Shown here: piece by piece, positions 11,424 to 23,700 of the stretch
Numbering within the stretch: the stretch's first letter is position 1
Layout of the letters: each line of letters begins with the position of its first letter
Origin: Synaphobranchus kaupii
Taxonomy: Eukaryota > Chordata > Actinopteri > Anguilliformes > Synaphobranchidae
NCBI GenBank assembly: GCA_029718625.1
Contig: CM056387.1
Coordinates: 40,408,498-40,472,497 of the forward strand
Length of the DNA stretch: 64,000 bases
Direction: 5' to 3'
Translations under genes and position numbers: made by a program
Notes under the pieces: model-generated
Database searches by the model: none
Told to the model about the DNA's origin: nothing
The model's input: only the letters and a program-made list of their open reading frames with translations

Positions 11424-13434
11424 GCCTCGCCGAGTCGGTCTTAGCTACAGTGCTGTTACCAAGGGAGTCTGACCACCGGGCTTAAAACTAAAGAGGATCA
11501 TGCACCAAAGCGGCCATGTGAGCAAATAATACAGTCACATGTTCGAGCGAATCAGTCCGGTTATTGCAGAAACACTGCCGCTCCGTGCGCTCTCTGTGCG
11601 TAACCGCAAACCCGTGCATACATACACTGAACGGAGCGATTGCTGTATTTTAACTTTTTCTTTTTTCCCCAATTGCTAAACAGCACCATCTATTTGGAAC
11701 ATCTGAAAACTTGCTGTGCACCTCGGCTAGGGTTTTTTAACAATGGTAATTTGCCGGAATAAGAATGAAACAGTTGTGAATGTGAATCTTGTCGTTGTAT
11801 CAAATATTAAGTCTGTCGATAGGATCCACCCATACATAGTATCACGAATGATCATGTAGCCTACATTAATCATATAATATATATTTTGCTCTTCGGGCCA
11901 AACGTGGCTCTATGCCGCTTTAAATTGATCTGCTCGAACGCGGGCAAATTGACTTTAGTATTGCATACGATGGTGGGTTTATCATTTTCAGCCAACAAGC
12001 ACTTATTTGAGAACGATGACAGGCAAATATCGGCGGACAGGCAAACATTATTGAAACAATGCACATGTCTAAAGCCCAATACAACCCCAATTACATCCTC
12101 TACAAATTCCACAAGTTTTCATTAGGTTTGTTACGTTCATAAATCCTTGTCCCATATCCCATTGTCCTCGTGATTACCTTTGCAGGTTGTTGTGCGTCCG
12201 TTGTGCTATTCGAATTTGACTAATCACCACAGGACGTCTGGTAATATAATTAATACCTGGGCTGCTGGCGTAATTTGACTTGTAAATCCATGGGGCATCA
12301 GATTAACATCGCTGACCTCGGGGGTGGGTGGATGGTTTCAGATTACTATCGCCTATGATGTAGTGCTGGACAGTAGGCTACGTGAACGAACGAATCTTTT
12401 TGAACAAATCAATGGTGATCAATACCAGTACATCAATAGCAGAACATCAGTGCACTTAGCTCAACCGAATCAGTAACCCTTTGTACAAGGGCTCCCCCCA
12501 TAGATGACTGAACATCGACATTCAATTAGGGAGAAAAAAAATCTTCTGTTGTTAAAAAAGAGGGTAACTTTACCGTTTGAAAACGCAATGTTTTAAACTA
12601 GGCTACTTTCAACGGAATGATCAGAACTTCAGAACACACACATTGTCGTCATATTTCCGTAGCTTCTAATCCATATTTAAAACGCTCTCCTGGAGCGGCC
12701 ATAAATCCATAAAACTATATAGCTACAAGGAAAAAATACTAGAAGTTAATATCAGGTTTATAGAAAAGGGTTATACGTTTACTTGTAGTGTTTATGGTTG
12801 GAATCTTTGCACAATACATACGAATGTTAGGCCTACTGAACTACGAGTGTAGTGAACTGAACGTTCTGTTGGAATATTCGTGCGCTTGCGCAAATGATCC
12901 CATCAGTGAACGAATCACATAGGCAGTGATTACAATCTTGGTACTGAACTGAACTAAACGATTCGAATCAGTAAAGTCATTCGTAATTTCCACCACTACT
13001 ATGCTGAGTAGATGCTTAATTCAGCAGTGTGAAGTTCGCCTCACTAATCGCAAATAAAGTTCCAAATTCCCAGTGGAGTTTCTCGACAAAGGTTTCAAAA
13101 TAAAATCCCCTTTAAAAAAAACAAAAAAAAAAAAACATGATTTTGTGGACTATCATACATTACAGGCATTGAATTACTTCTTTATGGGTTAATGCAATAA
13201 TATTATGAATTTATACGGCCTGCTACCACGTAATTCGCACGGAAATGTCATTACACTAATTTCAGGATTTGTTTTAACAGCAGAGGGCGTTGTTTCCAAT
13301 AGTGTACTACTTTGCCGTTTTTAAAACCATAGGCACTGTGCTACATGTATACATAACAAATAGTGGATGATAGATTAGATTTCACGAGTTCCCTCGTTTG
13401 AATCTGAGCGATACATAACGTGTAATAAAAAATA
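11424..13434. other. Upstream of rdh8-like exon 1; no gene recognised
   Basis: The first 200 bases left of the ATG complement are the presumed 5' UTR and promoter, but no TATA box at a convincing distance was found. Between about 12370 and 12990 repeated GAACGAACGAATC-like and ACGATTCGAATCAGTAA strings suggest an old hAT-type MITE. Confidence 0.4.
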
Positions 13435-13812
13435 CAGTGCCCTCCAGAATTATTTGACACCCGTGGTAAAGATGCGTAACAAAGGCTATGGAAAAAAATA
13501 TTGTTTATCAGCTTCATCTTACACTCAAAATACGAGAGAAATCTAACCTTCAATTGTAGTAAAATTATTCAAAGAAAAAAACTGATGAAAAATAAATATT
13601 TTTCTCAAAAACACCGCAGTTATTGGCACCCCTAAAAATTATTATGACTAAAATCTAATTGGTGCACCTGAGTCTTTAGGAACTAAGTGGTTATCCATGA
13701 CTTTCTGTTTCACTGGGGTATAAATAGGATAGCCACAAGCCACAAGAGTCATCAAACCACAAACGTAAGCACCTGCAGTTTGAAAACGTCACTGGAACTT
13801 TTATTGGAATCA
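13435..13812 (+). mobile_element. Tc1-like transposon, 5' end remnant
   Basis: It opens with a CAGTGCCCTCCAGAATTATT terminal sequence after TA, and contains GTTATTGGCACCCCTAAAAA, typical of Tc1-like fish elements. The right half is replaced by the repeat starting at 13813, and no transposase frame survives. Confidence 0.6.
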
Positions 13813-14535
13813 GGTTTGTTTGGTGGCGGCACGGTGGTGCAGTGGTTAGCACTGTCGCCTCACAGCAAGAAGGTACCGAGCTCGAATCCTGGCCGAGGGC
13901 CTTTCTGTGTGGAGTTTGCATGTTCTCCCCGTGTCCGCGTGGGTTTCCTCCGGGTACTCCGGTTTCCTCCCACAGTCCAAAGACATGCAGGTTAGGCTAA
14001 TTGGAGACTCAAAATTGCCCATATGAGTGTGTGAGTGAATGGTGTGTGTGCCCTGTGATGAATTGGCGGCCTGTCCAGGGTGTATTCCTGCCTCTCGCCC
14101 GATGCATGCTGGGATAGGCTCCAGCACCCCCCGCGACCCTGACCAGGTAAGCGGGTTAATGGATAATGGATGGATGGGTTTGTTTGGTGGTGGCACGGTG
14201 GTGCAGTGGTTAGCACTGTCGCCTCTCAGCAAGAAGGTACTGAGTTCGAATCCTGGCCGAGGGCCTTTCTGTGTTGAGTTTGTATATTCTCCCTGTGTCC
14301 GTGTGGGTTTCCTCCGGGTACTCCGGAAAAAGAGGTCAAAAGAGGTTAGGCTAATTGGAGACTCTAAATTGCCCATAGGCATGAGTGTGTGAGTGAATGG
14401 TGTGTGTGCCCTGTGATGGATTGGCAGCCTGTCCAGGGTGTATTCCTGCCTCTTGCCCAATGCATGCTGGGATAGGCTCCAGCACCCCCCGCAACCCTGA
14501 CCAGGAATAAGCGGGTTAGATAATGGATGGATCAG
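13813..14535 (+). repeat. Two tandem copies of a common teleost interspersed repeat
   Basis: Each copy begins GGCACGGTGGTGCAGTGGTT and runs through GTGTCCGCGTGGGTTTCCTC and GGATAGGCTCCAGCACCCCC. Each ends in a TAATGGATGGA tail (near 14165 and 14530). The second copy lacks the segment around CCCACAGTCCAAAGACATGC. Open frames across it on both strands are a property of the repeat. Confidence 0.85.
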
Positions 14536-14770
14536 ATTAAATAAAAAACTTGGCATCGCAGAGATAGAGGCAAATTGCACCATAATCGGTGGTTCCAGCT
14601 TCCTGTGTTTTACATATCGCCGGTATAAAGGGGAAGCTGTACATTCGGGGGAATTTCACAATTTGTGCCCACATTTGTGTCAAGTCTGCGGAAGTTGATG
14701 TTGCTCAAACGATGGCTTTGTGCCCTGTTCACGTTGGCATGCTCAGAAGCTTCTAGGGGTTGTTTTTTCT

Positions 14771-14816
14771 GTGTGTGTGTGTGTGTGTGGGGGGGTGGGT
14801 GGGGGGGGGGGGGGGG
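14771..14816 (+). repeat. GT run followed by a long G run
   Basis: (GT)9 directly followed by a mostly-G stretch to about 14816, a slippage-prone tract. Confidence 0.9.
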
Positions 14817-15334
14817 ACTGCCCTGGGGGACTCCCCTGCTGAGAACCTGGCACAGACATGCCCCCCCGTATTTTCGGGCCGAGCTCAATAGCTGCAGCGC
14901 TTCGGGATACTGCTGGTGTTGGGATGTTGCACTCTATGGTTCGCTGCTCTCCAGAGGGAGTGTTCTGTTCTGTTGGGCACGGTTTGGGTCCACAGTAATC
15001 ACCTTTGTAGTACACCTGATGACAGGTATGAAAACAGACAGTAACCCACAGGTATTACCAGATAATGGGTGTGAAGGGGGCATATTTGAACAATTTGTCA
15101 ACCCAGGTAAGATTAGGCAGCTCTTTGCATTCTTTCCCATTTACTCTTAAATAGTTAAGCATTTCCTTATGCCCTGTCGCCTACCTGCTCTCTCTTTACA
15201 TGAGGGGAAAACCAGGAAACTTCCATAGATATACTATATCTATAAACACTCGACTTAAGACCCATCACTCACCATTATAAATTATATTGGCAGTGTTAAA
15301 GAAGCTGACATAAACAGAATTGGACACTTTTGTG
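14817..15334. other. No gene recognised
   Basis: The open frames crossing the G run are low-complexity artefacts. Nothing else was recognised. Confidence 0.4.
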
Positions 15335-15550
15335 GGGAAAGGTGTGGTATAATGGTTAAGGGCCTTGTAACTGAAAGGTTGCAGGTTCGATTCCCAGGTA
15401 GGACACTGCCGTTGTACCCTTGAGCTAAAGGTACTTAACCGGAATCGCTTCAGTATATATCCAGCTGTATAAATGGATAATATGCTAAAAGGTTGTGTAA
15501 GTCGCTCTGGATAAGAGCGTCTGCTAAACACCTGAAATGTAATGTAATGA
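15335..15550 (+). mobile_element. tRNA-derived SINE (plus orientation)
   Basis: The A-box-like TATAATGGTTAAGG and B box GGTTCGATTCC lie in the first 60 bases. The body GGACACTGCCGTTGTACCCT follows, then the LINE-like tail GTCGCTCTGGATAAGAGCG and TGTAATGTAATG. This is the clearest copy of the family in the window. Confidence 0.88.
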
Positions 15551-15592
15551 AAAGGAAAGATGGGTAACCTTGAAACTAAGAGTAATATGCAG

Positions 15593-18500
15593 GGCCGGAT
15601 CTAGGGGGGGGGGGGCAGAGGGGGCTGTGCCCCCCCAAATTTTTGCTGTGTCCCCCCAACACTTTGACCTTTGACTTAAAATAATCAATTGCTTTGATCG
15701 ATCCCTAGAAAAAATCCAAGTTATTATTATTTTGCATTCTTTCTCAGTTCAGGAGACGTAGCCAATCATAATGTTCTATTCAAAATATCAAAAACAAGAA
15801 CTTGGCAATGTATTTCTGATTGGTTGGTTTGGCAGTTTAAAACTGGGAGACGGACCGATCTGTTGTCACTCTCTACATTTGTCTGTGTTTGTCTGTCACT
15901 TGAAGAGGTTAACGTTTGCCCACAGCAAAAATAAATAAAAATAATATAGGTCTAAAAGTTATTCTGTTTAAAAGTTTATAATTAAGCCTGTGTATTTTGA
16001 GTCTTGTCTTGTTGTTTCATTTTAGTGGTTTAGTGTTATTACTGTCTGAGGGGCTTAGTGGTGGTGGTTTTACGCAACGTTAGCTAGCTAGCTACAGTAC
16101 TAGTTTACGTTAGACTAGCTAACCTAGCTAGGTAATGTTAACTGTTAGCTAGCTAATTGTCACCGTTATAGCTAAAGCTAACTAACGGAAAGGTCGCTAA
16201 TGTGTTTTTCTTTCTTTTCTTATTCTCTGTGCTCCACGGTTCTTCTTTCCTTTTGGTGACAGTTACCCTACTTGCTTATACGGTATTAGCCTAAATCATT
16301 ATGCATCGATTTTTGATTACTAAACCAAAGCACAGTAATGTTAACACAAATACAGCTCTAGTTGTACATACCGGTAGTTCAGAATCTTCATGCTCAGTAT
16401 CAGATCCTGTGCCCGGTCCCAGTTCGGAAGAAAAGGCAGTCGGGGGTGCTTCCGTGGATCTCGGCCACGATATTTAAATGATAACACACCATCTCAGCCA
16501 GTTCTAAAAGTATTTCCCAAACGGGAGTTTGGCAAAAAGGCTTGTTCTTTCAACCCAAGCTGGTATCACTCACGATCATGGCTAGAATATTCAGTGAAAC
16601 TAGATGCATGTTTCTGCTTCCCCTGTCGCAAGTTTTCAAGCACAAATGACAGAGATCTAGTTTTTTACCAAGACGGGGTTTATTAACTGGAAAACGGCAT
16701 TAGAAAAGGACAGGGGATTATACAGTCATGCATCTAGCCATAGCCATTTGAATGCTGCACGATCATGGACAGAACTGAACACGAGAGTGGAAACTGGTGA
16801 CACTATATCATGTCTCTTGGGAAAAACACAGGTTGAGAAACACCGATGCTACATCAGAAGCATAGGGGAAGTGATGCACTTTCCGGCTGTGTGAACAAAC
16901 TTGCTTTTCGTGGAAGCACTGAAAGTCAGTCCGAAATAAACGATGACAGTAATATCTCTGCTGGGCTGTTCCTGAAATTGTTTGAGTACACTCTGGCTAA
17001 GGATTCCAAACTTGCAGAAATAGCTAAAACCATCCCTCAGAATGCAAAGTACACATCAAAAGGCATTCAAAATGAGATAATTAACACTCTAGCCAGTATG
17101 GTGTCGCATGAGGTGAAAAGAAAATATGATAATGCAGATACAGTAGGGTTCTGCATGAAATGTGATGGAACCAGAGACAGGTGCAATGTTGAGAATCTTT
17201 CACTTGTGATTCGGTTTGTCTGTAATTCGGTTCCTGAGGAGCATTTGATTGGTTTACTGGACTTGAGTGGGTTGGATGCAGAATATATAACAACAGAAAT
17301 GCTCAAACACCTGTCCAGTGAAGGTTACAGTGCTGATAATATAATCAGCCAATGTTATGATGGCGCATCAGTCATGAGTGGGATCAGGGATGGGGTTCAA
17401 GCATTGTTGCAACAGAAGCTTGGCAGGCTCATTCCTTATGTACATTGCTACAACCATCAGCTGCACCTAGCAGTGGTGCATGCCATTCAGGAAGAGCCAT
17501 GCGCCAAAACATTCTTTGAACTCTCCGGCTCACTACATTCCTTCGTTCGCCATCATTATGTAGCCCAGAACTATAATGCACCCTCTCTTAAAAGGTTACT
17601 CGAGATACGGTGGACCAGTCATTATGATGTAACAAAATGTCTGGTAGACAATGAGGATGCCATCTTGAACATTTTGTCAGCGATTTCTGAAGATAGTGTG
17701 GCAGCAATGGCTTTATGCACAGAGGCATCAGGGCTCCTAGTACAACTCAGGAAGCATCATTTTTTTGAAATTGGTAAATTCCTCATCAAAACTTTTGGTG
17801 TCTTGAAGCCAGCAAATTCTATTCTGCAGGCTAAGGCTGTGGATCTTTGCAGTGCTGGGGAGGTTATCAGTGCCTCACTGCAAGCTTTAAAAGATATCCG
17901 AGAAGATGATTCATGGGATAATTTTGAGATATTACGACAGCCCCACTGCTACAAAAAGAAGGAGAACAATGAGCAAACAGCTCATAGACAGTTTTGTTCT
18001 CTCCACCGTTGGTCACACTGAGTCCGATTCCTCCAACACTCCCAGCCAGTCTTTGAGAAGAGCCCTCCTAAACATCTTGGACAGAGCTATTACAGAGATT
18101 GAGGACAGGTTTTCAAGGAGAAATATTGACCTGATGAGGGCAGTAAGCTGTCTTGTTCCCCAATCTACGTCTTTTCTAGAGTTGGCCCTATTGAAACCGC
18201 TGCAGCTACTTGCCGGTACTGATGCAACAACCAATTTCAAAAATGAAATTGATGTGGCAAAATCCATGTTGCTCAAGAAGTTCTCCACTGACGCGGACCT
18301 GTCAACAGTGTGTCGACATATACAGGGCTATAAGGAAGCCTTTCCAGAGCTACATGCAGTGTATGCAACTGCACTGGTGATTAGAGTATTCTCAGCATGA
18401 TGTGAGAGTTCTTTCTCCACTCTGACACGTGTCCTAACACCCTTCTGCTGCAATTTGGGGAATTTGGTGATTCTGGCACATGAAAAATGAATAACCAAGA

Positions 18501-18600
18501 GTATTGATTTGGATGAGTTTGTTAGGGCTTTTATGAAAAACAAACAGAAGACTCATGCTTTGAGGCAATTACTTTGTGTTTTGCAGTGGGAATAGTTAGG
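15593..18600 (+). pseudogene. hAT-family transposase, decayed, with possible left end
   Basis: Three blocks in order read as a hAT transposase of the zinc-finger-MYM-like group. The TTF-like zinc-finger start (16390-16686, with CFCFPCRKFSS) continues in another frame as GFINWKTALEKDRGLYSHAS. The central catalytic block is 16846-18021, with CDGTRDRCNVENLSL, QCYDGASVMSG and VHCYNHQLHLAVVHA. The C-terminal block is 17906-18400, followed after a stop by CESSFSTLTRVLTP, the dimerisation (hATC) signature. At least two frameshifts (near 16680 and 17930) and a TGA near 18400 break it. The left end is perhaps at CAGGGCCGGATCTAGG (15593); the right end was not found. It lies between the rdh8-like gene and the receptor locus and is unrelated to either. 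Confidence 0.82.
16065..16190 (+). repeat. TAGC-rich simple repeat
   Basis: Repeated GTTAGCTAGCTAGC and related palindromic words upstream of the hAT transposase start. Confidence 0.6.
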
Positions 18601-19250
18601 CCTTCTTTTTTCTTTTAACCATATTGTTAGAAATCTCCAACAGTTTTAAGAGAAACCATAGCCTACAAATTTTTTTTATTTTTTTTGACATTACCTTTGT
18701 TTGTAAAGTGCTTGCTGCTTTATTTCTTGAAAGCAGTCCTGAGATTCGGTGTAGTGGTAGTTCAGCGTAATCACTGAATGGGTGATGTAGGCAACTGTAA
18801 GCTCCATGTTTGGGACAAATACTTTTTTTTTTCTTGATTTAGCTAAAGAGCACACTCAGCTTTTATTTAAAGGGATAACCTTATTTCACTTTGGTACAAC
18901 ATAATTAATTTTGTGGAGCTTACCCCATTTTATTTGCATAAAGCAGCTGTCATTTGCCAGGGTGGTATACAATAGTTAGCTCTGCTGTTAGCCTTCTACT
19001 TTTGCATAACTTGTAAAACTGTTGTTATACTTCAAATATTATGTTAGGCTATTATAGAAAAGTGAGTTAAATGATTTCATATTCCAACAATAGGAATGTC
19101 TGTGCCAAAAAACAGTATTGTCTGCCAAGTTTCCTTCTTTTTTTGTTGCAGAGCTGCAAACTGTGCTAACTTCATTTTTATCTGAATACAAACGCGCATA
19201 ATTAGGCCTCAAGAAATACAAATAGTGGCCTCTCTGAACACCCCTACACA
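18601..19250. other. No gene recognised; hAT 3' side
   Basis: AT-rich, with homopolymer runs of T at 18665-18690 and 18825. It probably holds the 3' untranslated part and right end of the hAT element. Confidence 0.4.
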
Positions 19251-20310
19251 CATAACATAACATAACATAACAAGGAAAGACGAGAACAGGCCATTCAGCC
19301 CAACAATGCTTGTCTATTCTTACCTCTAAACTGTACTAATAGTGTCTAACACTGAATCAAGCCGGGCCTGGAACACCCCCAGTGTTTCTGCCTCCACCAC
19401 ATGTTCAGGCAAGCTATTCCACGTATTGACCACTCTCTGTGTGAAAAAATATTTCCTATTGTCTGTGAGAAATGTATTCTTTGCCAGTTTCCATTTATGC
19501 ACCCTCGTTCTGCTAACCGAGCTCAACTTGAATAAGTCCTGTAGTTCACTTTGTTGATCCCTTTAATAAATTTAAACGCCTCAATCAAATCCCCCCTAAG
19601 TCTCCTTTTACTAAGCTTGAAAAGTCCTAGCATTTCAAGCCTTTCCTCATAAAACTTATCTTTTATACCCGGGATCAATCTGGTTGCCCTTCTTTGGACC
19701 TTTTCCAGCGCCTCTATATCTTTCTTGTAGTAAGGTCCCCAGAACTGCAGACAGTACTCTAAGTGTGGTCTGACAAGGGCATTGAATAGTGTGAGTATGA
19801 TCTCCCGAGATTTATACTCAATACTCCTGGCTATGTATCCCAGCATCCTGTTAGCTTTTTTTTACCGCTACAGCACATTGACCAGACCCTGATAGGCTTT
19901 GATCGACTATTACTCCCAAGTCTTTTTCTGCATGTGCACATTCTAGTTTTGTACCCCGCATAAAGTAATCCTGCCCTATGTTTTTATTCCCCACAAGTAG
20001 AACTTTACATATAGCTATATTGAATTTCATTTGCCAGGTTTCTGCCCACTTCTGGAATTTGTTTAAATCTTCTTGGATTACCTTAGTAGCTTCCAGACAG
20101 TTGGCTAAACCTCCCAGTTTCGTATCATCCGCAAATTTAACTAATGTACTTTCAATATCCGCATCTAGGTCATTTATGTAAATGAGGAAGAGTAGTGGAC
20201 CCAGAACCGAACCCTGTGGAACTCCACTTCCCACTTTACCCTGCTCAGATAAGATCCCTCCTACTACTACCCTTTGTGTTCTATCCCGTAACCAGTTCCG
20301 AACCCACTCT
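19251..20310 (-). pseudogene. CR1/L2-like LINE reverse transcriptase, 3' fragment
   Basis: Read on the minus strand, 20234-19851 encodes GVPQGSVLGPLLFLIYINDL and then FADDTKL, the RT palm motifs. 19846-19523 continues with REIILTLFNALVRPHLEYCL and KVQRRATRLIPG, and 19526-19326 ends with RVVNTWNSLPEHVVEAE. Frames change between these blocks (a run of T near 19855), so the element is dead. A (TAACA)n-type tail at 19251-19275 marks its 3' end. The 5' part, including the endonuclease, is absent. Confidence 0.85.
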
Positions 20311-20385
20311 GAAATGCTTTTGGAAGTCTAAGTATATAATATAGGCCTTGCTCCCATCTAGACACACGTGCATATGGTTGCAAGG

Positions 20386-20387
<2 letters not shown>

Positions 20388-20441
<54 letters not shown>
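20388..20441 (+). repeat. (CA)n microsatellite
   Basis: Uninterrupted CA run of about 26 units. Confidence 0.97.
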
Positions 20442-20442
<1 letters not shown>

Positions 20443-20717
20443 TATATGCAAATGAGGGGAAAAAGCCTGGGACCCTGTCGTTCTGATGAGGTGAAGTGGC
20501 TGTTTGGATGCCCCGACTCGTTGCGGTGGTCTGAGAAGGCTTCTGCAACACTGGCAAAACATATTAACCCCCCCCCCCCCCCCCTTACGCTGGTGAATTG
20601 CCCGGTGAATATGAGGAAGTTATGTTTGTTGATATGCAGTAGTGAAATGTTAACCAAGGCTGCATTACCTCCCTCTGGTCTGTAAACTCTGCATTTGAAT
20701 TCGGCTCCCTCCACGAA

Positions 20718-20760
20718 ATGGAAATTGGGCTGCTTTTTCTAGTTCTCCTCTTCAGAGAAG
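20718..20760 (+). CDS. Signal-peptide exon
   Basis: ATG at 20718 in a purine-rich context (CACGAAATGG), 14 codons plus 1 base ([14 protein letters not shown]), then a GTAAGC donor. The phase fits the ATGGTGCTCAGG start of the SRCR exon exactly, giving ...[12 protein letters not shown], the usual first words of an SRCR domain. Confidence 0.72.
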
Positions 20761-23700
20761 GTAAGCCTGCTATTTTCTAAATGTTCATCACTGCAGAGGA
20801 GTTTGGGATAACAGATGTAAGGATGTGTTTTATGTTAATGCCTGGACGTCAAGGCAGAGCTGGGGTCAATGTGATGAGAATTGAGAGGGAGATTCACAGA
20901 CCCATTCGTTTGTGTCAGTTAGGAAAATAGTAGAAATGCAAGTTCATTTTTTTTAAAATTCAAAAATAAGTAAATTGAATTTACATGCATGTGAATGTGT
21001 GAATGTAAGAACATAAGAATATATAATGATGGTGAGAACCGGCCTTTCAGCCTACCTCAAGCCTGGGCTTGAACACATCAAGGATTGCCGTGTCTACTGC
21101 ATGACCTGGCGACCCATTCCCCACATTTACGGCTCTGCGTGAAAACGGTTCTTCAGTTCGGTGTGGAATTTAACCTTCCCATTTCCCTTCTCATTTATCT
21201 AAGGAAAAAAACATAATTCACCCCCACCCCCCTGTGCTGAACCTGAATAGAATAAACGATCTTGAAGCCAATTTAGTTGCCCTTCATACATTTCTAAGTG
21301 CATCTATGCGGTCAAGCAAGGACCTTGAATAACATCAACACAGTGTGGGCAGTGACAGTCTGTGGAAGGACAAAGGTCATCCCAAATGACGGAAAGTGTT
21401 CTCATTCCAGGATATTTCCAGTGTTTGTTTGAATGTGAATTTTTTTTTTTTTTTAATGATGTGCAAATGTCAATGCAACAGAAAGGCAAACAAAACGCAT
21501 GCAGATTCGGGCACACCCAAAGCAACGGTATGGCACAGTAGTCTGTCTTTCAGTATAGCCCAAAGAAAAGCACTATATGTGAGAAATAACAAATATAATG
21601 CCGGACCACTTTATGGTAGGAACAAAATTAGAACGTGTTCAGTTCAATTCAATTCAATTTTATTTGTGTAGTGCCTTTTCACAGAGAACTGTCACAAAGA
21701 TGTAGAGAAACAGAAGGAAAATTGGGGAAAAACCTGAACCCACAAAAAGCAGACGAGGTAAAAAAAATTTTTTTAAATCCCCAGTGGGAAGAAAAACACT
21801 CAAACGGTGGTGAGAAAAAACTCCCCGATGGGAAGAAATCTCGGGAAGAACTTGGCTAGAGCGGGTGAGCCCATCCTTCGCTGGCCAACCCAGTTTAAAC
21901 TACAGGTGGAATGGATGGTAACACAAATGTAATGAGGGAGGGAATGTGTCCACTTTGATTGAACAAGATTTGGGATTAGTAGTAGGCTAGTTGATCAAAA
22001 CCTAGCAGGGCCTAGGCCTTGTGCTGTAGCACGGATATATAGCACGCACAAAAAAAAGGTCATATTGACGTTATACAATGCCTTTGTCAGCCTCACACAT
22101 ACAGCACTGCATATGTACCACACTACAAAAAAAGTTAAAAGAAGGGCAGCCTTCTCGATTAATTCGATTGAGGTTTTTAAATTCATACTAGGGATTAAAT
22201 GTGAGTCAGTAAACAGCAATAGATTCTTCAGGTGGAGTTGGTCAGTTGAACGGGGGGGCACAGGTGTAAGGGTCAGTTCCGCATGAATGCCAGGAAGTAT
22301 TTGTTTACACAGAGTCCTGGCTTGTTGCAGTGCTAGACCCACTATATTTTGTAGGTAAATGGCAAGCATAGATGGACTGAGTGACCTTGTTCCGTTTTGT
22401 TATTTTAACTCCATTCTTAGCACCATGGTTTTATGGTTTGATGTGGAAGAAAGACAACATTAAAACAGCAATAGCAATAATAATAGACATGAACTTAATA
22501 AGCATAGTGATAAAACATAGGCAATATAGTGTTCATTTTGACACAAACAAAAGGTACAGATGTTCTTGTCAATTTTAGCTCAAAATGTAAATCGCCAGGA
22601 AAACACATTTCTTTGTGAAAGTATTTTTAAAATGCTACTACTACTTTATTTATTTATTTGGATTCCCATTATATCTTGCATATGCATCGCTTCTCCTGGG
22701 GTCCACACAATTTATTACATAAAGACATTTGTTGATTACGGATGCTGTCTACTTCTGAAGCTGACACAAGTCCAAAGCAACATATACTCTACCTCAACTG
22801 ATAACATTGGCCACGCTGAAAACTTTTTTAAAAATCCACCACAGAACATGTTATAATGGGGGGAAGAGAATATTTAAAATAATGTATAAAGCAGGGGTAC
22901 TCAACTCTGGTCCTGGAAGGCCGGTCGGCATGCTGGTTTTTGTTCCACCCACTTAAAATAGTTTTAGTTTTCTGACAGCTCTATAAACTACGCCGGTTCA
23001 CTCCTGTACTTCAGTACGGTAAAATCTTTAGGACACGCTTGCAGTTTGTAGCCGGTGCTTATACAAATGTCAGATTGAGATATGATTGAGATAATTAAAT
23101 AATTAAGAGCAGAAGGCGGCGCGAGATCTTGAAACAGATCGGCCCTTGCTGTTTACCCCTGGTCTAAAGTTAAATAAACCATGTTAATGTGTTACATATG
23201 ACGGGAAACAAATAGCGCAATGTGGGGTTACAGTCTGAGAAGTGCAATAAACAATGATCTCCAAATAGATTTTACAGTGTGTGATATGTATCGGTAAGCT
23301 AGGCTAGGTTAATATTTATTTAGCAAGCTATTTACTGCTTATTTTATGTGTCGGTATTGTCTCTATTGTCACTTGAGCCGAAAGAAATATTAATATTATT
23401 ATATTTTTGACATGGGATATTATGTAAACTTTGAAAGAATGGAGAATACCAGGATTAAATAAGCAAGAGAACCTCCAGGGCTTTGAAAATGGCTTTTCAG
23501 CAAGTCTGCGTGGTCTGTGTGAAACTTGCATTCAGCTCATAATCTTTCGCGCTCTTCTCTCCACTGAAAACAACAAAGGGCACATTTCCATTGCTTTGAC
23601 CTTGTGCAAGACGTGGAGCACTTCAGTGCCTTGTGTGTGCAGCGAGCCACTGGGACAATTTATAACACCAATAACATAATACGGCAGGTGCCCTAGACTG

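Noticed and set aside
14665..15150. 161-codon frame across GT and G runs
   Set aside because: Its middle is homopolymer-encoded glycine and valine/cysteine runs; no domain.
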